Positions 21,385 to 32,885 of a stretch of 64,000 nt of DNA are shown here, in pieces. The notes under the pieces were generated by a model, which was given only the letters and a program-made list of their open reading frames with translations, did not search any database and was not told the DNA's origin. Source of the stretch: Pisolithus tinctorius (Eukaryota > Basidiomycota > Agaricomycetes > Boletales > Pisolithaceae); assembly GCA_024663395.1 (NCBI GenBank), contig JANFAH010000007.1:1674001-1738000 (forward strand), written 5' to 3'. The position numbers and the translations under genes were made by a program. The stretch's first letter is position 1. Each line of letters starts with the position of its first letter.

Positions 21385-22845
21385 GTGCATTCCTTCCATT
21401 TTTCCTCCCTCATCTTTCTCTTCCTTGCCCTCACTCCCATGTCATCCAACTCCAACAACTTGCCTCCCAACATTGGCATCCTGGCTGACAACCTCGCATG
21501 TGCCACCTCCATCCTCCAGCTCCTGCTGGGACCATTGCAAGGAGACACAGAGTCAAGGAATGCACTGTTAGTGTGCCTGGGGTCCCTGATGGTGTGTGGT
21601 CCTCTTCTTTTCCTTGATGGTCATTCTGTTGACACTTCCTGTCACCACAGGGCCCATCACTGGCTCCTCCAGCTCCTGAACCCCAAGCTGTCTCCTCTCC
21701 TGCACTACCAGTTGATGCTCTTCCCATTGACATCATCCAAGATGAACTGGCTCCTGCAACTACCACCACCCTGGTTGACCACACCCCTGCAGAGCCCATG
21801 CCTGCGACCATTGTTGCCCAGGAACTGGACCCCAGCCCTGCTCTCAACCTTCCAACCTTCAACATGCTCCTGGACACCTCATCATCCACATCCACATCTA
21901 TGTCCACCATCGCACCATCTCGTACACCCTCTCCCTTGCTCCTGGGTCCCTTGGACCCTCCATCCCCTCTTATGCCAACATTTCACCTGATCATCTGGTC
22001 TCTGTCCCAGACACTGCCATGCCTGTGGATCCTACCATGCCCACCTGCCAGGCACTTGATGCTTCCAAGCCTGGCCTTGATCATCTTCCTGCCAACTCTC
22101 CATTGACTGGCCACATGTCCCTCAACCACCCTTTGGTGAGTTTTAACCTCTTTTGTTCTTCTTCATCCCCTAGCTGACTTTTCAAGACCCAGAATGCAGC
22201 CCATCTTGGGGAGTCCAGTCTCCAATGGTGCATCTACCATCCTGACCAGCACATTGAACTTGTTGAATGTACTTTGAAGGATGGCAGTTTCCCCATCTAC
22301 CTGCCCATCCCCTGCAACTGTTGTTGCATTGCTTGAGCCATCTGCTCTGGAGCCTTGGGGCTCAAATGCACACATTGTTGTCAACTTCACTATACTTGTC
22401 CTTTATACATGCATGTTGCTCACTCTCTTTTTGTCCCAAAAGTGTCTTGCTGATACTGCTCCAGAATGACTTGGTGCAGTCCCAAGCCTGGGTTCAGGTG
22501 CTTTGCATGGGTTCTACTCCTCCTGCTCTCACTCCTCCTCAGTACCCTGCCAAACCCATCATCAAAATCACTCAAAGGCCTGCTCATGCTTCGAAATGTG
22601 CTCACATCAAGTCTCCATCTCCCAGTCTGACCCCTCCTCCTTTGACTTCTGGCATGTCCTCTTCCAACTTGGCACCAACCCCCTTGGCTTCTAGTTCCCC
22701 TCCTTTGCTGCCTTCGCTTTCCAATGCTGAGATGCTGGTCATGCTTTGCAAAGCCCTTCACACTGCGACTGAAGTGTTAGACCAGGCCTCAAAGGGCCAC
22801 ATCGCATCCAAGAAGGCATTGGGCAAGAGGAAATTGCACAATTAA
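21385..22845 (+). pseudogene. Plus-strand Pro/Ser-rich accessory gene beside minus integrase
   Basis: Several plus-strand frames (21385-21990, 21798-22106, 22267-22845) look like exons of one Pro/Ser-rich protein. The beginning MSSNSNNLPPNIGILADNL is at about 21439. The C-terminal part has PAKPIIKITQRPAHA, long Pro/Ser tracts and a final helical segment (LSNAEMLVMLCKALHTATEV) ending in KKALGKRKLHN. The next element part to the right is a minus-strand integrase relic (23290-23900), so the gene points against pol, as in elements C and D2. Composition resembles the middle of the C accessory gene (KKLTLKILARKQQP then Pro/Ser), but no Cys cluster is seen. Introns and exact structure are uncertain. 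Confidence 0.45.
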
Positions 22846-23289
22846 GTATCTTGCACTATGTCTTTTCTGGGCTTCAACAGCCCCATCATTGTACCTCATG
22901 TATATCCCTGTCCAACACAGAGTTGATCAGCACTTTTTGAATCATTCAAAAGTTGTGACTTATTTTATTTTATTTTATTTTTTTTGATCAGAATGTACAA
23001 GTTGGGGTGCAAGTTGCACCAAATTACACTTGAATTCGAGCCAATAGTTGAAGTGCCTCAGTTGAACGAGCACACCAATATCTACAAATGGAGGTCTCAG
23101 ATACTCCCACCTGACTTGCTCTCTTTGACATCCTCTTCTTGTAAGATGTCTTCGGCTTTGGGGATCGATTTGTCCTCTATCAATTCTTCTTTGAGCCTGC
23201 TCAGCTCTTCTTCACTTCGGTTTGTGAGTTTCTCTACTGCTATTGAGATTCATTTCCTAGAATAATAAGGGAGTAAGCGAAAAGCAGCA

Positions 23290-23900
23290 TATTGAAGTCA
23301 GGAAATTGAGCTGTCAAGCTCTGCTAATAGGTATGAACCCCCTTCAGTTCACCTGATGACTACCATAGGGCCTAAGTATCTTGGTTTTGTCTTGCAGTCA
23401 AGTTCCTTCTCGATTCTTGTATTGTGAGCTAGGACTAGCACTCTGGGTTCAAACTTGTAGCTTCATATTGACCCTTTCACCCTCTGCTCAAACTCCTTTG
23501 CCATCTGGCACCATGCCTTGTATACTTGTTGATGAACCTGCTGTAAGTCTTCCTGTCTTTGCTGCAGCTGGCAGCACCTATATGAAATCAGTTCTTCAGT
23601 TGAATATTTATCCTTGTCCCAATTTGTCAGAAAAGTTGCTTCAGCAAAGTCAAATGGCAATCTCGGCTCAATCCCATGGACCATCTGATATGGTGAAAGT
23701 TTTGTTGACTTTTGTGTCATCACCCTTTCGGCCCAGAACACTGACCATTTGCCTATTTCACCTTCGCAAGTCTTGACAAGAGCTTCTCAAATGGTTAGAT
23801 GTCTTCTCTCAACAACTCCATTGGCCTGAGAGTTGTATGCCAAAATCTTTATATGCCTGATATCTGTAAGGTTGTAGTAGAGTTGTCTCAAGCTCATGCA
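23290..23900 (-). pseudogene. Ty3/gypsy integrase C-terminal relic
   Basis: Minus-strand codons give the end of an integrase core. QANGVVERRHLTI keeps the catalytic Glu and is followed by an in-frame TGA where relatives have Arg (DVRE), then ALVKTCEGE, WAERVMTQKSTKLSPYQMVH and EPRLPFDFAEATFL. After a frame change, LVLAHNTRIEKELDCKTKPR follows. The same blocks occur in the element C integrase at 37733-39034. The relic lacks the first two catalytic Asp residues and is not functional. Confidence 0.75.
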
Positions 23901-23928
23901 TGCAAAGTGTACCATATGGTATTCACAC

Positions 23929-24060
23929 TGTAAGGCATAGAGACAAAAAAGGTGCTGTCTAAATTTTTCGAGACAACATTTATATATGAGGAGGCATGTG
24001 ATACCGAGGTATCACATGCCCATACTAAGTAGCTACTACTTTTGGGGTATAACCCCTAAC
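23929..24060 (-). repeat. Element E 3' LTR, 132 bp
   Basis: On the minus strand the segment starts TGTTAGGGGTTATACCCC and ends CCTTACA. It lies immediately after a purine-rich tract (24061-24071). A TATATATG motif is at about 23983-23990. TG/CA ends plus PPT support an unusually short LTR. The partner LTR is not in the window, because the upstream end of element E is missing, so this stays a candidate. Confidence 0.55.
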
Positions 24061-24071
24061 ACCCTCCCCTG
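24061..24071 (-). promoter_or_regulatory. Element E polypurine tract
   Basis: The minus strand reads GCAGGGGAGGG directly before TGTTAGGGG, the layout of a plus-strand primer next to a 3' LTR. It follows the sense accessory gene of element E by about 200 nt. Confidence 0.55.
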
Positions 24072-24776
24072 CAGAGCCAACCCAGGCTCAAAAAGTAAAG
24101 AGAAAAGAAAGAGATGAGGAAAGAAGAAAGGAAAAAAGACAGTTGTGCAAAGGTTAGGCTTTGCAAACTAATACTTTGAGGGTTAGGCCTCAAAGTCCAA
24201 ACACAGAGAAGGGGTGTTGAACCCAATCCTTTAATCGGAGAGTTGAGTCTCCAGAGGGAACATCCCCTCACATTTGCGACCTATCCTCATCCTTGAATAG
24301 GTCATCAGTCATTTTGCCCTCCTCGGGCTCAGAGTCTTTAGCAGGGGGATTTCCCCTGACAGTGGATGCTCCCCCATGAGGACAGTGGGGGAGGTCATAG
24401 ATGAACACTGCAGAGGCCAACATGGAGACAATCTGCTGATTGTCAGCCCATAAGGGTGTGTGACCCAGAGGGACCTGGTTGATGGTGCAACCAATGGCCT
24501 GAGCCTGATGCTCATACCACTCCCTCAATCCAACATCACTTGGGGGGCAAGGTTTAGTGAGAGCCTTCTTCAGGGGCTCGATTTTTGCCATAACCTGAGG
24601 GTTATTCTCCCCTCCATTGGCAATGATGCCATTGACATACTCTCGACCAGCATGTCAAGCCCATTGTAGCATGTCATCAGTGTCATATGCACTGACCCCA
24701 TTAGCAGTGAGATATGCTGTGATCAAGGCCCTGTCAGCTGAGGTGGTGAACTCACCATCCCAGGGATGTGATGCGC

Positions 24777-26619
24777 TGTCACACACCAAAGGTGTTGTGG
24801 ACATGGTTACAGCTGACTCTGCCTAACTCGTCAATGAGTTGTGCGCAATGCCCATGCATGCAGATGAAGACTAAAGGCCTCATGTGTAGAAAGACTGTTG
24901 GATGTGAACAGTCATCCTTCACACAAGAACGAGTCATCAGTGCTAAAGAGAAAAGAGGAAGTGAGTTAAGTGTGTGTTAAAAGTTTTTAGTGCCTGTGTA
25001 CGGCATTCCAGTTTTCGTCGTATCTCCACCATTTCCAAAGATATCAACTCGGTTCGCACACTCGCTTAAAGTGCTCAGCCCCACGATTCTTCCTTCCAGG
25101 TTTGGAGAGGATCCTCGCACCCTGCACGTTTCTACAGCACTCCATCCATCAGATGCTCATTTCGCTAAGTCCATCAATCATGGCCACCTCTTCATCGATC
25201 ATCTTGCTTGTCTCATCTGCCAGAGACAGTGGCTATGTATATCTGCCAGGCATTCCCACTAGCTTCTGTCCTGAAGCCCCCTGGTTCATCCCGTTGTTGT
25301 CAGCCCCATCTCATCCCATGCAGCTTGGTCAGCATGTTCTCCTTGTCAGTATGACTTCCAGAAGGACATTCTTTGGTCACCTCAGGTCTGTCACTTGGTT
25401 AGAAAGGTCTTATGTGGTCGTTTCAGTCTCCCCAGTTGATGAAGCATATGGATCGTTCCTCCCTGCTCCCTGCACCATCTTTATTCCAGTCTTGTCCATC
25501 ATTCTTCCCACATTGCAACAGCTGCAGTATGGTCTACTGTTCTCCAGCCTCCCTGATCGCATTCATGACGAGTATGACATGCATCTTGCCTTCTTACTGC
25601 AAGATCCAGCAGAAGACGTCCCCCCTTCTCCTCCTCCTCCATCAGAACCCCATCCATGAAGTTTTTGTTAACTTCGCTGAGAGGATGGAAGGGTGGGAGA
25701 CACAATTGCATATGCTCTCATTGCCCCACAGACCCCCAATGCCCTAGCCCCCTTTGACGCCTGACTCATGCCCTTCAGTTCTGGAATTAATACTTCCCTA
25801 TCTGGAAACACCATCCATCTGTCATGCCATCTTTGGATCTAGAGATGTCTCCGCCAAGATCTGACTTGCATCGCCACCCCCTAATGTGATATCAGTGTGC
25901 TTACTCGGTTTCTGACTCCATTTGACTCATTCTGTGATATTTTGACTATCCTTGACTCGTTCATTGCCAATACTTACCAATCCTCTTTGCTTGCTTACTT
26001 TTCATTTCTTGTTTACTCATCATGATTACTCAGTCCTTACTCATTACTTACCAAGTGTTTGTGCCTTGTTTGTCACAAGCTGTGCTCCCCCCATAGTATA
26101 TCAACCCCCATGTACTTAGCTACCCAAAGAAGCAATTCAGAAGCAGTCCAGCAGTCAGTCCAGTGCCTATCTCATCGTCAACAGTTGAGGCTCCACAAAG
26201 GGGTCTATCTGTCATCATTCGTATACTTGGTAGTTGAGGCTCACTTGGAAGAGTCTATCTGCCTCCATCATTCATCTGAAGCTTCCTCTTAGTCAGCAGT
26301 CTTAGTCATCCCTCCACTCCTGCGTAACTTGTCAATGACTTGCACCAGGAGCACATCTTATTGAAGTCCATTATTCCAAGAAGTCCTTTTGGCTGCACAC
26401 CTTCACTCTGTTCAGCATCCCCTCCTCAGTCATCATCCATTCATCTACTCCTGCGTAACTCATCAACAACTTGTGCTAGGAGCACCTGCCATTGAAACTC
26501 CCCCCACTTTAGGTTTCTCTGCACTCCAGGTTCTGCGGAGGCAAACCACCACTTGCTCTTATTTGTCTTTTGTGCTGGATTTGTTTGGTTTTCACCAGCA
26601 TTCCACACTTTGACTCACA
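24777..26619 (+). repeat. C-family solo LTR, 1.84 kb
   Basis: It starts TGTCACACACC and ends TTTGACTCACA, and is highly similar throughout to 34791-36629. Flanks are GCGC (24773-24776) and GCAC (26620-26623), a 4-bp duplication with one possible CpG transition. It splits the E accessory gene. It contains a 185-codon ORF (25102-25659), a TATA-like AGTATATCAACC near 26096 and several TCATC/GAGGCTC repeats. Strand follows the TATA; the sense of the element itself is uncertain. Confidence 0.8.
25102..25659 (+). CDS. ORF inside C-family LTR, unknown protein
   Basis: A 185-codon frame lies entirely inside the LTR and is conserved in the copy at 35116-35673 and partly at 9977-10342. A likely start is the ATG of MATSSSIILLVSSARDSGYV (25180). 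Later blocks are VLLVSMTSRRTFFGHLRSVT, VVVSVSPVDEAYGSFL, LPDRIHDEYDMHLAFLL and a Pro run before the stop. The old 9977 copy shows that the ancestral frame went on into HE(V/A)F(V/I)(N/D)F(A/T)ER, here in a neighbouring frame, so a one-base change has shortened it. No domain is recognised; the hydrophobic N-terminus could be a membrane segment. Coding status is an inference from conservation. Confidence 0.45.
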   Translation: MERILAPCTFLQHSIHQMLISLSPSIMATSSSIILLVSSARDSGYVYLPGIPTSFCPEAPWFIPLLSAPSHPMQLGQHVLLVSMTSRRTFFGHLRSVTWLERSYVVVSVSPVDEAYGSFLPAPCTIFIPVLSIILPTLQQLQYGLLFSSLPDRIHDEYDMHLAFLLQDPAEDVPPSPPPPSEPHP

Positions 26620-28804
26620 GCACCTTCAACTGGGCTGACTCCTACCCAGTCAAGGAGGGACCGATATTGTCCCCTTACTGTGAGTAGGCAAGCCAACTCA
26701 TGCATCCAGACATTTTGAGCCCTATGGCTCTGGGGAACTGGCGCCAGGCACTCGTAAAGGAGGAACCCTCAGACATTGTGCAGAGACAGAGGGTTGGCCT
26801 CTGCATCGGAGTCATCTGGCCTGCTAGATGTCCCCAGTACCCCTGGGAGCATGGCCACAAGTGTGGACTTGCCGTCTTTGCCCCAGCAAGGGTGCCTCTG
26901 CTCTTTGTCAATGAACTCCCTCCAAGCTTCAATGGAACTGTCGAGGGGAGGGGCATTCGATGGTAGCTCAGGAATGCCCCTAGACTTCCCACCAGAGGGC
27001 TTGGCCCCTTTTGCCTTGTGAGGAGGTTGTGTCCTTGTGGAGGACTGAGCTTGGGAGCTCAGCCTGGGCCTTTGTTCAGGGACCAGTTGGGTCTCATGTG
27101 GTTGAACCACTATGCAGTCAATGAGAGCAGGGGTAGGGGTTGAACCTACATCAGGCACTGGAGTCGAGCCCAAAGGAGCATCTGCTATCTGCTCCTGCAG
27201 CACTGGAGCACCTCCAGAGGGGCCAGACATAGGTAGGGGTATCCCCACAGCAGGTGCTTGTTCCTCTTCCCCTTGGGGTTGAACTGCCTTCCCCTTTTCT
27301 TTGAGGGCCTCTCTCCTTTCATGAGATTTCTTGGAAGACCATGCAGGAGGCTTCCATTTGCTCAATGTGAGGTTGATGACCTCATTTGACCCCAACTTGC
27401 ATCTTTTCCACAAGTTGAGGTAAGTTTTAAGGTCCTGTGCCTTTTGGATGCAGGGAGCCTTATCCTCTGGCTCCTGTAACACTTTTGCATAGAGCTGGCA
27501 GATATCATCTGCAGTGTTGAAGAGGGCAACGGGCCCCAAGATGCCTCCTTCAAACCGTATGGCCCAGCTGTATGGTCTCTTGCCCACTGGGACTGGCAGG
27601 ACGATGTGCAGCCTGAGGTTGCACTTCACACTGTCAATCTTTTCACCCTCATAGGTGTAGAAATTGTTGTTGATCCTCATGAAGAGGATTTTATTTTTAC
27701 CATCTGAGCCTTCGCCCAGACTAAGCATGCAATGGGGCCATTCCATCCCATCAAATTCAGGGAACATTGTTCCCTGTGCAGGAACAGAGGGTGCACCCTC
27801 ATCCAGAGTCATCTGGACATCACTAGGGATGTCTGGAAAGCCAACAGCATGGTCAGTCATCATCACATCCTCCATAGGAGGATGGTGAGGCCATCCATGC
27901 TGCAACGAGGGTTGCTCCCTCAAGCCATGAGAACCAGCAGGCTTTGCCTGCACCCTCCCCCCTGAAACAAACGTCACAGCAGGGAGGGCCATCTGGGACA
28001 TCAAGGGACCAGCTCCAGTCTGGTCTAGAATGCAGTGGTCAGGATGACCAAGGGACGCTACTCATGTACATTTGAAATCCCACACCTCCTGCTCAACTGA
28101 TGTGGGAGCTGGAAATGTACAACAAAGTTTGTCAATCTTGTCTTGTAAGTGACGAATCTTGTCGTCACAGTCGTTGAGGTCATCCTCAAGGTATGCAATG
28201 CGATGACGCATGTCATCATATGGAGAACAGCAGACAATGCATGCAGCTTTGTTCACAAGGTTGAATATTGCAGGAGTGAGGCCTGCTTTGGAGAGGGCCA
28301 TGCCTTGGGAGATGTGCAATGCATAAGCATTGCACATCATGCAACCGGAATCGTGATGCCAGATGAACAGCAGTTGTGGGTGGCACACCCAGAAAGGTCC
28401 TTGAGGGCGTTTGTCATGATGATCATCTCAGGACGAGGTGAGTGATGATGCGACAGACAGGGAGTGAGCATGCTTCTGGCCACTGCTGACCATATGCATG
28501 CTGCGCCAAGCAGCAGGGGATGGTGAGCAAGGAGCCTTGCTATCAGGTCATGTGCCTCAACATGCAGAGAGCTCACCATGATCACACATGGCTGACTCCC
28601 TGTGAGAACAGCATGGGGAGGGCTGGGGGGAGTGCGAGCTCTGGGTACTGCGACAATTATCGCAGGAAGACATTCTGGATGGTTTGTTGTGGTGGAAAAA
28701 GGTGGTGCTACAAAGTGGTATGAGTGAGGAAGAAGCAAGAGTAGAAAAGGAGGGCATGAGGCATAATTAAAAAACTTAAGTAATACTTGACATAGAAAAA
28801 ACAT

Positions 28805-28985
28805 GTGAACAAGGAGTGATCGGTGGGTGGCTATGTTATACTATCTACCTTTGACAGAATGTGGTGTTCAGTTATTTTTAGGCTTTTGATCTTTATCTTT
28901 GTTTTTTTATTTTTATTTTTATTTGACTTTGTCTTTTCTCTGAGTCTGTTTGGTTCTGTTAGTAGTACATGACTACTCGTAGTCA
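28805..28985. other. Spacer between E chromodomain and accessory gene
   Basis: AT-rich sequence with a run of TTTTTATTTTTATTTT near 28905-28921 and no coding signal. It separates the end of pol from the sense accessory gene in element E. Confidence 0.4.
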
Positions 28986-31892
28986 CTATGTGGCTACTAC
29001 ATGTTCTCGTGTATCTTGTGCCTTGCAAGGCAACTGGCATACATTCTGCATGCCTTGAAGTTTGAGGTACCTGTCTAGGGCCTCGAGCTTCTTGCAGTGG
29101 GATGTCGGTTCCCATGTAGAGTCTCCCAGATTCCACTTAACAAGGAATTCTACCTTGTTTCCAGACCACTGGTGGGTGAGTACCTCGTCCACTATCCATT
29201 CATCATTGTCAGTCGTACTGACATCATAGAAGGCATGTGCATCACATCATGGAAACAGTAAGTCATTGTTTGGCTCATACTTGTGCAGAAGCCCAACATG
29301 AAATGTTGGGTGTATGTGTCTCACTCTTAGCTGCTCTGGCAGCTTGAGTGTATATGTATCGCTCATGTTTTCACAGCATAGAACCTTCATCAGCCCGATG
29401 AATCTTGGCATGAGCTTACAAGCTTGTCCTTTGGGCATGGTCAGGTTCTTCATGGAGAGATACACCAGGTCTCCAACTCAAAGGTGAGTTCCTTTTGCTT
29501 GTTTCTTGTTGGCATGGTATGTCTGCACCACCCTACTCTCAATTATGGCATCATGTGCCATCTCTAAATTTTCCAGTGCTTGTCAGACAAATGTCCTTAC
29601 TCCTGGGGATGACATAGTTGTCCCTTTCTCGATGTGTTGCATCATTATGGGCATATGTCAGTAGTTTAGTTCAAATGGGGCGAACCCCATAGAACTGTTG
29701 ATGCTCGAGTTTATTGCAAACTCGACCATTGGCAGCTTCAACACCCAGTCCTTCTGGTCCGGATGGACCATCAACTGTAGCATCTGTGCTACATTGCGTA
29801 TGGCTTGTTTGGACACGCTGTCCATCTGTGGGTGAAATGCAGTTGACATTAGGAGCTTCACTCCTAACATTCTGTGTGTCTCATGCCAGAATGTCAACGT
29901 AAATTTTGTGTCTCTGTCTGAGACAATTGTTTCTGGTAGCCCATGTAAGCAGGCTATTTCTTTTATGAATATCCATGTGAGTTCCAAAGCTCGCACCATC
30001 ATCTTCACCAGTATCAGGTGTATCATGGACATCAGACGGCATAGGACTACCCACAGGTAGTCGTATCCTTCACTTGGTGGGAATGGTCCCACAAAGTCCA
30101 TTGCTATCAACCCCCACAGTCATCTTGGCACAGGTAGGCTGTGCAGTAGTCCTGGAGGCTGCTGATTGTTGGCCTTCATTGCCTGACATATGGGGCAGGT
30201 TCTGCAAAACCTGTCCACTTCTCAACCAATGTGGGACACTACCTCTGGGTAGTGTGCAAATAGGGGAAAGCTGTAGGGAAAATCCCTAGGCTTGACCCAA
30301 GGGGTGCTGAGTAGGAAGGAGATGTAGAATGCGATGGTAGAGTCAGTCAAAGAGTCAAATGTGGGTCATGGAATTTAATTCCACAGAGTCGAAGGTAGGG
30401 ATAGACTTGCTTTTGAAATTCTGGACGATGATCTTGCACCAATGAAGTAACTCTGAGATGAATTAAGTGCGCAGGAGAGGAAAATGAGTACTAGCAGAAC
30501 AAGGACACAAAGACAGTAGACACAGTAGATGCAGTAGACGCAAAGACACAGATACACAGTGGACACAGAGGACGCAAAGACTCTTTGAACTCTTTAGACT
30601 CACACAAGACACAGAATGTGGGTCCTAAAAAGATGATTCTCACTTCATCACTGAGGCAGAATTATATAGTACATGGATAGTAAGGTACTGATCGGAGAAA
30701 TATGGGGCAGGTGAAGCAAAACTCCAAAAAATAAAGGGGGCGATGTGTCAGACATCAAAGCCATACAGCAATGTGTGAAAACAAACTGTAAGGTAGTAAC
30801 TGAGAAAGACAACAGGAAAGACAGGTATCTTCCAACAGGACGAGTGTACACTGTACCATAGAGTGGAATGTGAAGGGTAGAGGCCATAGGTAGAAAGGGG
30901 TTCTTGCATTGTGGAGAAAGGTTCACAGGAAAGGAATGAGAGTGGTAACCGGAGTTCTTACTGATGATCTGCATGGTTTCCCAGCTATGTGGCAAGGTGA
31001 GGGTTGAAGTGGCACGACTGCAGAATTCCAGATAGATGTATGTCAGGTTGATGTTGACATGGAATTTCAGGACAATGACTGGTGTGTGTTATTGATGGAC
31101 AGGGGAGCTCTGAAGGTTTGACAGGTGAGGCAGCGCACAAGGCAGATGGAATAATTCCAAAGATGACAGATGTGGATGGTAATGGCAGAATTTCAGTGTT
31201 GGCATCCCTATTTTGGCCTCAGGGAGTATACTACTCCCTACACCAAGCTTTGGCCACCAGTACCACCTGCAGATATAATCCGCCATTCTCTGGGATCCAA
31301 AATGTCCTGGTGTCCTGTGCACCTGGTCTATGACCCATGCAATTATGTCATCATTTTTGTACTTTGTGTGAGGAAGGCACAACACTTCCTCTCCACCACA
31401 AGTTTTCATGTAAAGCAGACTGTCTCTTTCCTCAAATTGAGGGTGATGTGACAGTTGTGCTAGTATCTTCACAAGCATAGGCTCGCTCTTGTATCCCTTA
31501 TGGATGGTGTCCAGGAATTCTGGGGTGTCTCTGTAGGTTATTGGTGAGGTTCATGAGGCCTCAGCAGATTCGAATATCGATGGATCCTCTTCTGCAATTG
31601 TGAGAGGAGTGTCCGCATCGTTCCTTTCTGCAGCTGAGGCCATCTCCTGAGCCTCCAGGATGTGGTTTTCCTGTTTTTCCTTTAGCTGGTTACTCTTACA
31701 AAGAGTCCCTTCCTGCTCTTCCATCACTGATAGTCTCAGCTCTTGCCATCTGTCCTGAGGGAGATCATCTCCCTCTGGGTCCAGGCATATGTCAGGATTT
31801 GCCCAGTTGATGTTCTCATTGGAGATGTTGTCTCCTCCTTCCTCCTTGTAGTAATGGGATAGGCAATCCAGTCTCAGGTTTTGTGGATTCAC
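28986..31892 (-). pseudogene. pol: Element E pol: linker, integrase, chromodomain
   Basis: Minus-strand remains of a second chromovirus. A post-RNase H linker (CLSHYYKEEGGD, CLDPEGDDLP) lies at 31551-31880. The H2C2 finger begins HRTPGHFGSQRMADYICRW near 31290 and, after a B-family LTR insertion, ends C-R-T-C-P-I-C near 30200. The integrase core has IAMDFVGPFPPSEG (first Asp) and SDRDTKF (second Asp), but the Glu block reads MDSVSKQAIRN, so the third acidic residue appears lost. The chromodomain (VEFLVKWNLGDSTWEP) is at 28986-29192. A TGA near 31551 sits between frames that continue. RT is absent; at about 31885 the sequence switches to element D3. Confidence 0.8.
30272..31242 (-). repeat. 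B-family LTR inserted in E integrase
   Basis: This 971-bp copy is on the minus strand, starting TGTAGGGAGTAG and ending TTCCCTACA, so both ends carry TGTAGGG-like inverted termini. It splits the H2C2 finger of the E integrase (WWPKLG on one side, the CxxC part on the other). Flanks AAAGC and CCAAGCT suggest a 5-bp duplication, but alignment is ambiguous by a base or two. Similar to 12991-13932 with clear CpG loss. Confidence 0.75.
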
Positions 31893-31934
31893 TGGGGCAC
31901 AGCCACTATCCCCCTCTTTGGGGTAGACATCCCA

Positions 31935-32880
31935 TCATCTAGTTAGGGCATCAGGCCTAGCCCCAAGCTTACTGGGTCTGAACCTAATGACCATGTTGAA
32001 CTGAGACAGGAATTCTGACCAGTGAGCTTGGTGGCAGGTGAGTACTTTAGAGGTAGAGAAGTACTCAAGGTTCTTGTGGTCAGTGACAACATCAACCAGT
32101 GAGGCTGAGCCCTCAAGGTAGTGGCACCAGGTCCAGAATGCTTCAAAAATTGCAAGCAATTCCTTATCATGAGTCTTGTAGTTCAACTCTGGGGTGGACA
32201 GAGTCCAGGAGTAGAAGGTGACCAGATGAATCTGGCCATCACCACAGGTGATAGATAGAATACTGGTGATGACATGGTCCAAAGCATTGGTCTTGACAGT
32301 GATGGGGACCCTGGGGATGAAATGAGTTAAGACTGGCACAGTTGTGAAGGCAGCCTTGAGGTTATTGAATGACCAGTGGCACTCCTTGGAGAAGTTCCAA
32401 GGGGTGCCTTTGTGAGTAAGCCGAGTCAGTGGTATGACAATGTCTGAGTAGTTGAAAATAAAATGGCAGTAAAAGTTGGTGGAGCCAAGGAAAGATTGAA
32501 TGTCTTTAACCTTGTGAGGCTCAGGCCAATCACAGATGGTCTGGACCTTTTCCTTTGACATGGTGAGGCTGGCAGGGGAGAGGTGGAAGCCAAGGTACTT
32601 GACCAAGTCCAAGTGGAACTCACATTTCTCTGGCTTTGCATAGAGGCCATGAAGCCGAAGCTGGTGGAGCACCTCTTGGACATGCTGCTTATGGGACTCC
32701 TTATCTCCAGAGTAGATCAAAATGTCATCAAGGTAGACAACCATGCATGTGTCCAGCATATCCATGAAGATAGTGTTGACAAAGTGCTGGAAAGCAGCCA
32801 GGGCATTGGTGAGGCTGAAGGGCATCACTAACCACTCGTAGGAACTATACCAAGTCTGGAAGGTGGTCTTCCATTCATCA
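31935..32880 (-). pseudogene. pol: Element D3: RT to RNase H fragment
   Basis: A 297-codon frame (31935-32828) is highly similar to the same part of D1 and D2. It has MPFSLTNALAAFQHFV, the YLDD box (VVYLDDILIYSGD), the thumb, and RNase H with VKTNALDHVITSIL, where the catalytic ETDASD of other copies is degraded to KTNALD. It ends at the same TGA as D1 and D2. Upstream it is cut at 32885 by a B-family LTR. Downstream, after about ten codons of the D linker (VNPQNLRLD), it changes to element E sequence. Confidence 0.82.
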
Positions 32881-32885
32881 CCTGG

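Larger units (their letters stand above)
24268..28804 (-). pseudogene. Element E sense accessory gene, split by solo LTR
   Basis: Between the E chromodomain and the E polypurine tract lies a long minus-strand coding region of unknown function. Pieces in order are an N-terminal region (28337-28804), a helical segment with MRHRIAYLEDDLNDCDDKIR (28062-28388, coiled-coil-like), a 411-codon frame (26769-28004) with FDGMEWPHCMLSLGEG, VPVGKRPYSWAIRFEGG and a Lys/Glu-rich tract, then after the C LTR the end (24268-24770) with DGEFTTSADRALITAYL and EWYEHQAQAIGC. Bases on both sides of the C LTR join in frame. Stops and frame changes occur, including a TGA near 24658 inside WA-x-HAGREYV where CGA fits. 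It may be an extra element protein or a captured gene. I do not recognise the family. Confidence 0.6.
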
